Part shown: positions 1-5,984 of the stretch, piece after piece
Numbering within the stretch: position 1 is the first letter of the stretch
How the letters are laid out: each line of letters opens with the position of its first letter
NCBI GenBank assembly: GCA_030538335.1
Contig: JAUNUE010000117.1
Coordinates: forward strand, 1-5,984
Direction of reading: 5' to 3'
Length of the DNA: 5,984 nt
DNA from: Allobrachymonas sp.
GTDB lineage: Bacteria; Pseudomonadota; Gammaproteobacteria; Burkholderiales; Burkholderiaceae_C
Made by a program: the position numbers and the translations under genes
Notes under the pieces: generated by a model
The model's database searches: none
What the model was told of the DNA's origin: nothing
The model's input: the letters and a program-made list of their open reading frames with translations, nothing else

Positions 1-1
1 G

Positions 2-664
2 GCGCAGGCGACGGAAGTTACGAACAACGCTCTGGGTACGGTGAACGACACGGTCAAGGGCATGGAATCGATTCGCGAAACGATTGCCGAAACCGAAAAA
101 AGGATCAAGCGGCTGGGTGAACGTTCGCAGGAAATTAGCGGTATCGTGAACCTGATTAACACCATTTCAGAACGTACGCACGTGCTGGCGCTGAACGCAT
201 CCATGCAGGCCGCTGTGGCGGGTGAAGCGGGCCGGGGTTTTGCGGTGGTGGCGGAAGAGGTGCAGCGACTCGCTGAAAGTTCACGGAACGCCACGCAGCA
301 GATTGCCACGCTGGTGGGTAACATCCAGCTGGAAACGAACGAAACCATCAACACGGTGAACCAGACCATTGGTCAGGTGGTGCAGGGTTCGGAACAGGCG
401 CAGAGAGCCGGGGAACAGATGCGCCGCACGCAGGAAATTACCGCGCAGTTGGTGTCGCAGGTGCAAACCATTGCACAGGCATCTGAGCAGCAGAAGATTG
501 TGTCGAACCAGTTGCTTGAGGCCGCGCAGCAGATTGGCGGCAGCCTGGTAGAAACCGCTGAACAGATTGAAGCGCAGAACAAGGAAACCGAAACGCTCCA
601 GAACGCTGCTTCGCGTTTGGTGGAGTCGGTGACCGTGTTCAAACTGCCGCCGCAAACCGCATAA
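2..664 (+). CDS. Methyl-accepting chemotaxis protein, PilJ-like, C-terminal part (5' end outside window)
   Basis: This is the cytoplasmic signalling end of a chemoreceptor, which relays stimulus through a CheW-type adaptor to the kinase encoded next. The frame is open from base 2, so about 220 residues are visible and the sensor, membrane segments and HAMP domain lie upstream. The visible part is an almost uninterrupted helical, Gln/Glu/Ala-rich coiled coil. The conserved hairpin tip lies at about bases 170-260 and includes LALNASMQAAVAGEAGRGFAV followed by VAEEVQRLAESS. Compared with E. coli Tsr, the glutamate at 385 is Gln (206-208) and the arginine at 388 is Val (215-217). From memory, PilJ also has Gln at the first of these and a nonpolar residue at the second. 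The protein ends FKLPPQTA, like the FKLP near the end of Pseudomonas PilJ, and has no NWETF-type pentapeptide for CheR/CheB. MCP identity is very firm; PilJ orthology is likely but unproven. Confidence 0.93.
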   Translation, partial: AQATEVTNNALGTVNDTVKGMESIRETIAETEKRIKRLGERSQEISGIVNLINTISERTHVLALNASMQAAVAGEAGRGFAVVAEEVQRLAESSRNATQQIATLVGNIQLETNETINTVNQTIGQVVQGSEQAQRAGEQMRRTQEITAQLVSQVQTIAQASEQQKIVSNQLLEAAQQIGGSLVETAEQIEAQNKETETLQNAASRLVESVTVFKLPPQTA

Positions 665-750
665 ATGCAAGCACCCCTGGGTGGCAGACAGTTGGCTTGT
701 GCATCCAGGGGCATGAAGAATAGTTCTAGGTTTGATACAAAGGCCGACCC
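665..750 (+). other. Intergenic gap with inverted repeats between receptor and kinase genes
   Basis: This 86-base gap is the longest non-coding stretch inside the operon; the other gaps are 4 and 7 bases. CCCCTGG at 674-680 can pair perfectly with CCAGGGG at 705-711 around a 24-base loop. A competing fold pairs ATGCAAGC (665-672) with GCTTGTGCAT (695-704), allowing a 2-base bulge. There is also a small CACC/GGTG hairpin at 672-675 and 680-683. No T-tract follows the 7-bp stem, so it does not look like a standard intrinsic terminator. I found no convincing sigma-70 promoter. The structure could affect transcript stability or the relative expression of receptor and kinase, or it could be chance in GC-rich DNA. 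Confidence 0.4.
739..743 (+). promoter_or_regulatory. Ribosome binding site deciding the TTG start of the kinase gene
   Basis: AAAGG stands 7 bases before the TTG at 751. A TGA stop at 733-735 in the same frame rules out any start further upstream, and the next in-frame ATG (865) would cut into the folded N-terminal domain. TTG at 751 is therefore the best start. The match to the ribosomal anti-Shine-Dalgarno sequence is moderate. Confidence 0.55.
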
Positions 751-3684
751 TTGAAGCTTAAAGATCTGATTGATGCCCTGGCTGGCGAAATTGAAAACGT
801 CCAGCCGCAGCTTGGCATCAATCTCGATGACCTGTTGGCACTGGAGCTGGACAACCCGGCTTTCATGGATGCGCTTGACCAGTACAGCGGTCAGGTGCAG
901 CGCATGGGCGAGGCCGTCGAAATGGCGGGCTTTCCGGGGCTGCAGGTGGTGTGCGAGCACGTGCTTGAAAACACGCTGTTGCTGGCGACTCTGCCGCCGG
1001 ATGAGCGTTTGCCGGTCATCAGTTTTTTGCGTCGCTGGCCGCCCCTGATGGTGCATTATTTGCAGCATCTGGATGATCCTTCTTCTGCGGCTGGTTTGCT
1101 TGATGCCATGCGTGAAGCGCCGCATCCCATGCATGAGGACAACGCCCTCAAGGCCATGCACCAGCTCGGTGCCATGCCCTTGCAGGTCAACCTGCCGGGC
1201 GAGCAGGAGAACAAGCGCCCGGTGGTGGCTGTACCCGAAGACGTGGAGCTGGAAGTTCCCGAAGATGTCGAGAAGAAGCTGATGGAAGGCTTCTACCAGG
1301 AGGCACCGGATCAGGCGCGCAGGCTGGTAGAGCTGATCGGCATGATGATTGCCGGCGAGGCCAGCAGCGAAGACATCACTTCGGCCAAGCGGGTGGCGCA
1401 TACGCTCAAAGGCTCGGGTGCCATCATCGGCCTGCGTGGCCTGGCATCCATGGGCCACCATTTTGAAGATGTGCTGGAGCATTTCGAGAAGCAGGGCGGT
1501 CATGTGGCCGAGCCTGTGGCCGAGGTGCTGATGGATGCCGCCTATTGCCTGGAGCAGATGGTGGCCTTTGTTGCGGGCACCGACGAATACCCCGAGCAGG
1601 CGCAATCGGTGCTGCAATCGGTGCTCGACCTGGCCAACCAGATCGACCGTGGCGAATCGCTGACGCATGTGGCACAACGCGCGGTACCGCGCCAGGGTGC
1701 CTCCCGGCGCCATGAACCTGCTGCTGAAAACCATGAAGATGTAGCGCCTTCTTCAGAAAGCGTCGCAGAACACGACGACGAGCACGCCACCACAACCACG
1801 CTGGCCGAAGCCGACCGCACAACACCGGTGCGCCCTGTGCCCACGCGCAGGCAGGCACCGGCCGCGGCACCTGCTGCCGCCCTGCGCGTCAGCCTTGATC
1901 GGGTGGAAGAATTGTTCCGCGTATCGGCCGAGGTGTCGGTGCATACCGCAGCAATGGAGGCGCGTATCAAGCAGTTGGCCGACCGGGCCAAGGAGCTGCT
2001 GGAGCAGAACCTGCGTGTGCAAAAGCGCCTGTTTGAACTTGAAACCGTGGTGGATGTGCGTGCCCTGAGCATGATGCGTGCCCGCGGCAACCGCGACAGC
2101 GAAGCTGCGTTCGACCCGCTGGAAATGGACCAGTACAACGAGCTGCACAGCACCGCGCACGCCCTGGTGGAAGAGGCCAGCGATGCACGCGCGCTTTCGC
2201 ACGGTATTGAAGAAGAAATTGCGCAATTGGCCGGCATGCAAAACCGCCAGCAATTGCTGTCGCGTGACTTGCAGCACCTCGTGATCGGCACCCGCATGAC
2301 CGAGGTGGGTGTGCTGGAGCCACGCCTGCAACGCAACATCCGCACCACTGCGCAGGCCACGGGCAAGATGGCCGTGCTGACACTCGAAGGCGGTGGCACG
2401 CTGATCGACAGCGATGTGCTGAACAAACTCGCGGAACCGCTGCTGCACCTGTTGCGCAACGCGGTGGACCACGGTCTGGAAATGCCGCACGAGCGGCGCA
2501 AACTCGGCAAGCCTGAAGTCGGCTCCATCACGCTGGACTTTTCGCGCCAGGGCCAGCAGGTGGTGCTGGTGTGCCAGGACGATGGCCGGGGGCTGGATCT
2601 GCTGGCAATCCAGAAACGTGCCATCGAGCGCGGCCTGATCAAACCCGAGCAGCCGATGAGCGACGATGAAATTGCGCGTCTGGTGCTGATGCCGGGTTTT
2701 TCCACGCGCGATGCTGTGACCGAGGTGTCAGGCCGTGGTGTGGGCATGGACGTGGTGCGTGCCTGGGTCGAGGGCATGAACGGCATTATTTCGCTCAGCT
2801 CACAGCCGGGCAAGGGCATGCGCGTCGAAATGCGCTTTGCGGCGTCGCTGTCGACCTTGCAGTCGCTGATTGTTTCAGTGGCAGAGCAGCGCTTTGCGCT
2901 GGCTTCGGTGCAGGTAGAGCAGGCCGTGCCGCGCGGTGTGGGCACGTTCTCGATAGCGGGCGACCGGCTGCAGTACCGGCAAGGCAACCGCGTCTTGCGG
3001 GCCGTGCGTCTGGCAGAACTGGTGGGTTTGCCGGTGGATACACGCAAACCGCTCGAAAACTATGACGCCGTGATTGCGCGTGTGCAGAACAAGTTCTATG
3101 CGCTGGCGATTGATGACTTGGTTGACTCGCGCGAATTGCTGGTGAAAAACCCCGGCCGCTATGCACGCCATGTGCGCGGCGTGGCGGGTTTGTCCATTCT
3201 GGGTGACGGTAGCATCGCGGTGCACTTGGATCTGGTGCAGATGCTCGCCAACTGGCAGGGCACGGGCGTGGTGGCTGCGGTGCCTGCAGCCATGCGGCCC
3301 GCACTGGAGCGCCCTGAATTGCCGGGTGTACTTGTGGTTGACGATGCACTTACGGTGCGCAATACCTTGCAGCAACTGGTCGAAGATGCCGGCTTCCATG
3401 TGGAAACGGCGCGCGACGGCATGGATGCGCTCAATACCCTGCGCACCTTCAAGCCGCGCGTCATCCTCACCGACCTGGAAATGCCCAACATGAACGGCGT
3501 GGAGCTCACCATGAGCCTGCGCCAGCGCGAAGATACCAAGAAGCTGCCCATCATCATGATCACTTCGCGCTCGCAAGACAAGCACCGCGAACTGGCGCAG
3601 CAAGCCGGTGTCGACACCTATATCACCAAACCGTACAACGAAGGCGAATTGCTCAAAGTCATTCGCAGTGCTGTAACGGCCTGA
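751..3684 (+). CDS. Hybrid chemotaxis histidine kinase CheA with C-terminal receiver (ChpA/PilL type)
   Basis: This cytoplasmic CheA-family kinase autophosphorylates in response to the receptor encoded upstream. Domains of the 977-residue protein, in order: an N-terminal helical module (about 1-140) resembling Hpt but with Gln50 where the phosphorylated His is expected; a functional-looking Hpt (about 177-285) with H217 in AHTLKGSG; a low-complexity Pro/Ala/Thr linker (about 310-377); a P3-like helical dimerisation region (about 378-530) with FDPLEMDQY at 454-462, a motif I associate with PilL/ChpA kinases; the ATPase domain with N box LLRNAVDHG (N570, H574), G1 DDGRG (610-614), F650 and G2 GRGVGMD (661-667); a CheW-like domain (about 700-845); and a receiver (about 858-977) with D864/D865, phospho-acceptor D908, T938 and K960 all present. 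No CheA P2 domain was seen. It is much shorter than Pseudomonas ChpA, which has several Hpt-type domains. The start is TTG. The stop lies 4 bases before the next gene. The partner response regulator is not in the window. Confidence 0.95.
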   Translation: MKLKDLIDALAGEIENVQPQLGINLDDLLALELDNPAFMDALDQYSGQVQRMGEAVEMAGFPGLQVVCEHVLENTLLLATLPPDERLPVISFLRRWPPLMVHYLQHLDDPSSAAGLLDAMREAPHPMHEDNALKAMHQLGAMPLQVNLPGEQENKRPVVAVPEDVELEVPEDVEKKLMEGFYQEAPDQARRLVELIGMMIAGEASSEDITSAKRVAHTLKGSGAIIGLRGLASMGHHFEDVLEHFEKQGGHVAEPVAEVLMDAAYCLEQMVAFVAGTDEYPEQAQSVLQSVLDLANQIDRGESLTHVAQRAVPRQGASRRHEPAAENHEDVAPSSESVAEHDDEHATTTTLAEADRTTPVRPVPTRRQAPAAAPAAALRVSLDRVEELFRVSAEVSVHTAAMEARIKQLADRAKELLEQNLRVQKRLFELETVVDVRALSMMRARGNRDSEAAFDPLEMDQYNELHSTAHALVEEASDARALSHGIEEEIAQLAGMQNRQQLLSRDLQHLVIGTRMTEVGVLEPRLQRNIRTTAQATGKMAVLTLEGGGTLIDSDVLNKLAEPLLHLLRNAVDHGLEMPHERRKLGKPEVGSITLDFSRQGQQVVLVCQDDGRGLDLLAIQKRAIERGLIKPEQPMSDDEIARLVLMPGFSTRDAVTEVSGRGVGMDVVRAWVEGMNGIISLSSQPGKGMRVEMRFAASLSTLQSLIVSVAEQRFALASVQVEQAVPRGVGTFSIAGDRLQYRQGNRVLRAVRLAELVGLPVDTRKPLENYDAVIARVQNKFYALAIDDLVDSRELLVKNPGRYARHVRGVAGLSILGDGSIAVHLDLVQMLANWQGTGVVAAVPAAMRPALERPELPGVLVVDDALTVRNTLQQLVEDAGFHVETARDGMDALNTLRTFKPRVILTDLEMPNMNGVELTMSLRQREDTKKLPIIMITSRSQDKHRELAQQAGVDTYITKPYNEGELLKVIRSAVTA

Positions 3685-3688
3685 TTCC

Positions 3689-4162
3689 ATGCAAGCAGCT
3701 CAAGTTCCCGTTTCTTCTCCGTCTGCACCCACCCGGCAGTTGCAGGGCAATTTCATTTTGCTGCGTGCCGACAAGTTGCGCCTGCTGTTGCCACAAGAAG
3801 GCATCCAGAGCACCGACTATCTGCAAGGCCGCCCCGAGTTGATCGAGGGCGAAACAGGCTTGCTGCACATTCCTGATTCGGAAGATGGCGCCGTGTACGT
3901 GGCCGTGGGTTCTGACATGCACCTGCTGGACATGTGTCCGGCCGACCGTTTCGTAACCACCAGCATGCATGGTCTTGATGTGCGTTGGTGCTGGAGCGAG
4001 GTACGCGTGCTGATGCAGGCCAACCTGTATTGCGAAGCCTTGCCTGCGGTGTTACTCTCGCCCCATACGCCTGTGCGTGAAATTGTCGCTGTCGGCAACG
4101 ACTGGGCCTATCTGTGTTCTGCCGAAGGTTTGCAGCAGTTTGCCTTGTCTGCGAAAAACTGA
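3689..4162 (+). CDS. Small protein of unknown function in chemosensory operon, possibly a very divergent CheW
   Basis: I do not recognise this 157-residue protein. It begins 4 bases after the kinase stop and is followed after 7 bases by a CheW-like gene, so it is almost certainly co-translated with the chemosensory proteins. It has a short Ser/Pro/Ala-rich N-terminus (about 1-19), then a segment with alternating hydrophobic residues (GNFILLRADKLRLLLP, 20-35) that resembles the first strands of a CheW domain. Other distinctive stretches are ADRFV (85-89), the aromatic RWCWSEV (99-105) and PHTPVRE (125-131). No signal peptide or membrane segment is seen, so it is probably cytoplasmic and rich in beta strands. 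The typical central CheW signature (VPG then a Gly-rich strand and PhiDL) is absent, so CheW membership is a guess from context and the N-terminal strand pattern. A coupling or scaffold role is plausible. The ATG at 3689 has only a weak upstream ribosome site, consistent with translational coupling. Confidence 0.85.
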   Translation: MQAAQVPVSSPSAPTRQLQGNFILLRADKLRLLLPQEGIQSTDYLQGRPELIEGETGLLHIPDSEDGAVYVAVGSDMHLLDMCPADRFVTTSMHGLDVRWCWSEVRVLMQANLYCEALPAVLLSPHTPVREIVAVGNDWAYLCSAEGLQQFALSAKN

Positions 4163-4169
4163 GTCAGCC

Positions 4170-4805
4170 ATGAATGACACTACCTCTTCTCCTTTTGCTG
4201 ACGATGCAACTCCGGTTTTCCCGAACGGGCGCGTTGATGCTGTAACGCATGCGCCGATGCCGCCAGACATGCAATCGGTGCCTGTGCTGCATGCAGACGC
4301 TGCATCTGCAGATATAGATGCGTTTACCGGCGTGGAGGCACTGGCAACCGGCCCGCAAGCCGAAGCGCGCATGGTGGCCTACAGCCGGGGCCGCCATGTG
4401 GCTTTTTCAGGGCATGCCACACAGGAATTGATCGAACACCCTGAAGTCCAGGTGGTGCCCGGCGCTGCCTATTACGGATACGGGCTGCTGTGGTGGCAAC
4501 AGCGGCATATTCCGTTGATTCATCTGGAGTCGGTGCTGCGCGCCTATCCAGCGTTTGATCCTGCGGTGCCGCCGCAATTTGCACTGGTGCTGGCTTACCA
4601 GACAGCACCGCGCGAGCCTTTGCAATACGGTGCCATCACGGTCACCGATATTCCCTATTCACAGCGCGTGAGTGATGCCGATTTTTGCCCTCTGCCCAAA
4701 GACAGCGACATGTGGGAAGAGCTGGCCATTTCCTGCTTCCGCCACCAGGAGCAGGCGATTCCCGTGCTCGATGCCGCGCGGATCTTCAGCGCCTTCCACG
4801 GCTGA
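4170..4805 (+). CDS. Divergent CheW-like chemotaxis adaptor
   Basis: CheW-type proteins bridge receptor tips and the CheA kinase. This 211-residue protein has a long, poorly conserved, probably disordered N-terminus (about 1-65, rich in Ala, Asp, Pro and Thr). A region follows with the central CheW pattern: HPEVQVVPGAAYYGYGLLWW (90-109, VPG at 96-98), then HIPLIHLESVL from residue 113, where the usual Asp of the I-D-L motif is His118. The C-terminal strand AIPVLDAARIF, ending at residue 206, matches the usual end of CheW domains. It is close in design to ChpC or other accessory CheW proteins of pilus chemosensory clusters. The ATG at 4170 lies 7 bases after the preceding stop. Longer in-frame readings overlap the upstream gene in another frame and were not used. 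The call as CheW-like is good; its precise partner is unknown. It is the last gene of the operon. Confidence 0.85.
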   Translation: MNDTTSSPFADDATPVFPNGRVDAVTHAPMPPDMQSVPVLHADAASADIDAFTGVEALATGPQAEARMVAYSRGRHVAFSGHATQELIEHPEVQVVPGAAYYGYGLLWWQQRHIPLIHLESVLRAYPAFDPAVPPQFALVLAYQTAPREPLQYGAITVTDIPYSQRVSDADFCPLPKDSDMWEELAISCFRHQEQAIPVLDAARIFSAFHG

Positions 4806-4813
4806 TTGCGGTG

Positions 4814-4838
4814 GCGCCCCATGTAGGCGCGCTATTTT
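4814..4838 (+). terminator. Weak possible terminator between convergent operons
   Basis: GCGCC at 4814-4818 pairs with GGCGC at 4826-4830 around a 7-base loop, and a short TTTT run occurs at 4835-4838, overlapping the end of fmt on the other strand. The stem is only 5 bp and the T-run is short and 4 bases away, so this is a weak candidate. Its place between two converging genes 26 bases apart is the main support. On the minus strand no T-tract follows the stem. Confidence 0.25.
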
Positions 4839-5824
4839 GCCGCCAGCACGGTTCCAACAGATAAGGCAAACCCGCGCAGCCAGTCCGCAGCAGCAAGTGC
4901 CTTGCCGCCGGGGCGTTGCAGCGTTTGGGCACACAGCACCCCGTCTGCAGTGGCAGAGCCACAGGCAATGTGGATGCCTGCGGCATCGATGGCAATGACT
5001 TCCCCTGCCTGGGCCAGGGCTGGGCGTGAAAGTCCAGATACGGCTGCTTGCCAGATCTTGATGTGCTCCTCCCCTCCTTTTGCGGCAGGCATGCGGGTGC
5101 TCGCACCGGGGAAAGGGGTGAAGGCGCGGACGCGGCGCTCCAGCACGGCTGCAGGCTGCATCCAGTCCAGCAGGGCTTCGGCTTTTTCTATCTTGTGGGC
5201 GTAAGTAACGCCTTCTGCCGGTTGTGGCGTAGCTGCCAGGGTTTTGCTACGCACCTGTTCCAGCGCCAGCAGTACCAGTTGCGCACCTTGGGCCGCAAGT
5301 TTGTCGTGCAGGGTGGCGGTGGTGTCATCTGCAGCGATCGGCAAGGTTTCCTGCAACAGCATGTCGCCGGTATCCAGGCCCGCATCCATCTGCATGATGG
5401 TGATGCCGCTGGTGGTATCGCCTGCCTCGATGGCGCGGTGGATCGGCGCCGCGCCGCGCCAGCGCGGCAGCAGCGAGGCATGGATGTTGATGCAGCCGTG
5501 TACAGGCAGGTCCAGCACCCATTGCGGCAGGATCAGGCCGTAGGCCGCCACGACCATGATGTCAGGTTGTGCTGCCAGTAGCGCCTGCTGCGCGGCGGCG
5601 GCATCTTCCGGGTATTTGCCATCAAGCCGCAGGCTGCGCGGTTGCAGCACGGCCAGGCCATGGGCAAGTGCGATCTGCTTGACGGGGGAAGCCTGCAACT
5701 GCATGCCGCGGCCCGCGGGGCGGTCAGGTTGCGTCAACACCAAAGGAACATCCAACCCGGCCGCCACCATGGCAGACAGAGCCTGCTGGGCGAACGCGGG
5801 GGTTCCGGCAAAGGCAACGCGCAT
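4832..5824 (-). CDS. fmt: Methionyl-tRNA formyltransferase
   Basis: Fmt transfers a formyl group from 10-formyl-tetrahydrofolate to methionyl-tRNA(fMet), making the initiator tRNA for bacterial translation. From the ATG at 5824 the protein has 330 residues, in the usual range. It opens MRVAFAGTPAFA and has LTQPDRPAGRG and then the catalytic core CINIHASLLPRWRGAAPIHR with N113 and H115. D151 lies in QMDAGLDTGDM; these match the known E. coli catalytic Asn, His and Asp. The C-terminal tRNA-binding domain follows from about residue 205 and ends VLAAK. An in-frame GTG at 5839 would add MSESS, which resembles the MSES start of E. coli Fmt and would reduce the gap to def from 21 to 6 bases. Neither start has a strong ribosome site, so the start is open. 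It is downstream of def in the same operon, the common arrangement, and converges on the chemosensory operon. Confidence 0.97.
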   Translation of the reverse strand: MRVAFAGTPAFAQQALSAMVAAGLDVPLVLTQPDRPAGRGMQLQASPVKQIALAHGLAVLQPRSLRLDGKYPEDAAAAQQALLAAQPDIMVVAAYGLILPQWVLDLPVHGCINIHASLLPRWRGAAPIHRAIEAGDTTSGITIMQMDAGLDTGDMLLQETLPIAADDTTATLHDKLAAQGAQLVLLALEQVRSKTLAATPQPAEGVTYAHKIEKAEALLDWMQPAAVLERRVRAFTPFPGASTRMPAAKGGEEHIKIWQAAVSGLSRPALAQAGEVIAIDAAGIHIACGSATADGVLCAQTLQRPGGKALAAADWLRGFALSVGTVLAAK

Positions 5825-5845
5825 GGAGCTTTCAGACACCGGACT

Positions 5846-5984
5846 TCAGGCCGTGTTCTCTGTTGCCTCGCGGGCGGCTTCGCGCTGGGCCTTTTGCAGC
5901 TTGGTCTTGATGCGGTTGCGTTTGAGCGGCGACAGGTACTCAACAAACACCTTGCCATTGAGGTGATCCACTTCGTGCTGAATG
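5846..5984 (-). CDS. def: Peptide deformylase, C-terminal fragment (5' end outside window)
   Basis: Peptide deformylase is a metalloenzyme that removes the N-formyl group from new proteins, undoing the modification installed through Fmt. Only the last 45 complete codons lie in the window. They begin IQHEVDHLNGKVFVEYLSPL, which holds the third conserved motif HExxH: the two metal-binding histidines are at 5975-5977 and 5963-5965, and the catalytic Glu at 5972-5974. LSPLKRNRIKTKL and a charged Ala/Glu-rich tail follow, as in E. coli Def. The gene ends 21 bases before the ATG of fmt (6 bases before the alternative GTG). The first two deformylase motifs are beyond the window edge. Confidence 0.96.
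   Translation of the reverse strand, partial: IQHEVDHLNGKVFVEYLSPLKRNRIKTKLQKAQREAAREATENTA

Noticed and set aside
674..711. Intrinsic terminator after the receptor gene
   Set aside because: The CCCCTGG/CCAGGGG stem has a 24-base loop and no following T-tract, and the downstream gene is functionally linked to the receptor.
698..726. Possible sigma-70 promoter (TTGTGC, 17-base spacer, TAGTTC) before the kinase gene
   Set aside because: Only about 3 of 6 and 2 of 6 positions match the -35 and -10 consensus, which is expected by chance.
373..1734. Long open frame on the minus strand (453 codons) spanning the receptor end and kinase start
   Set aside because: It lies antisense to two well-supported genes, its translation is rich in His, Arg and Gln with no recognisable domain, and such frames arise from GC-rich codon use on the other strand.
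1542..3047. Minus-strand open frame of 501 codons inside the kinase gene
   Set aside because: The translation is dominated by Ser, Arg, Thr and Cys, which is typical of an antisense shadow, and the plus-strand frame has full CheA motifs throughout.
2875..3690. Minus-strand open frame of 271 codons opposite the kinase C-terminus
   Set aside because: It is opposite conserved CheW-like and receiver domains and shows no motif of its own.
4077..4169. Longer N-terminus for the CheW-like gene starting at 4077
   Set aside because: It would overlap the preceding gene by 86 bases in another frame, and the added residues are Cys/Ser-rich and do not resemble a CheW start. The ATG at 4170 fits the operon spacing.
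5048..5581. Plus-strand open frame of 177 codons within fmt
   Set aside because: It is antisense to the catalytic region of fmt; the composition is that of a shadow frame and no known motif appears.

Overview
The window reads as a chromosomal segment of a GC-rich betaproteobacterium, most likely in the Burkholderiales. The best clue is the formyltransferase at the right end. Its mid-protein motifs (LRLDGKYPEDAAAA, PAEGVTYAHKIEKAE, LAAADWLRGF) are close to what I remember of Fmt from Comamonadaceae and Alcaligenaceae. This is a judgement from memory; no search was run. No tRNA, rRNA, insertion sequence, CRISPR array or prophage gene was seen.

Left and centre (2-4805, plus strand) is a four-gene chemosensory operon. 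It begins with the cytoplasmic C-terminus of a methyl-accepting chemotaxis protein (MCP) whose hairpin tip and last residues resemble the twitching-motility receptor PilJ. After an 86-base gap comes a 977-residue hybrid CheA kinase of the ChpA/PilL type, which carries its own C-terminal receiver domain and starts at TTG. Two small genes follow with gaps of only 4 and 7 bases. The first encodes a protein of no family I can name with confidence. The second encodes a divergent CheW-like adaptor. The expected signal path is receptor to CheW-type coupler to kinase H217, then to the fused receiver D908 and/or a separate response regulator outside the window. Type IV pilus or surface-motility control is the likeliest output, but this is inferred from family resemblance only. 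No cheB, cheR or stand-alone cheY lies in the window.

Right (4832-5984, minus strand) is the housekeeping pair def-fmt, peptide deformylase then methionyl-tRNA formyltransferase. Together they add and remove the formyl group of initiator methionine. Only the last 45 residues of Def are present. The two operons converge, with 26 bases between the last chemosensory gene and fmt.

The most unusual points are an apparently inactive second Hpt-like module at the kinase N-terminus (Gln where the phosphorylated His should be), the altered receptor tip, and the two atypical small proteins downstream of the kinase. These look like a lineage-specific version of a known system, not a new class of system.
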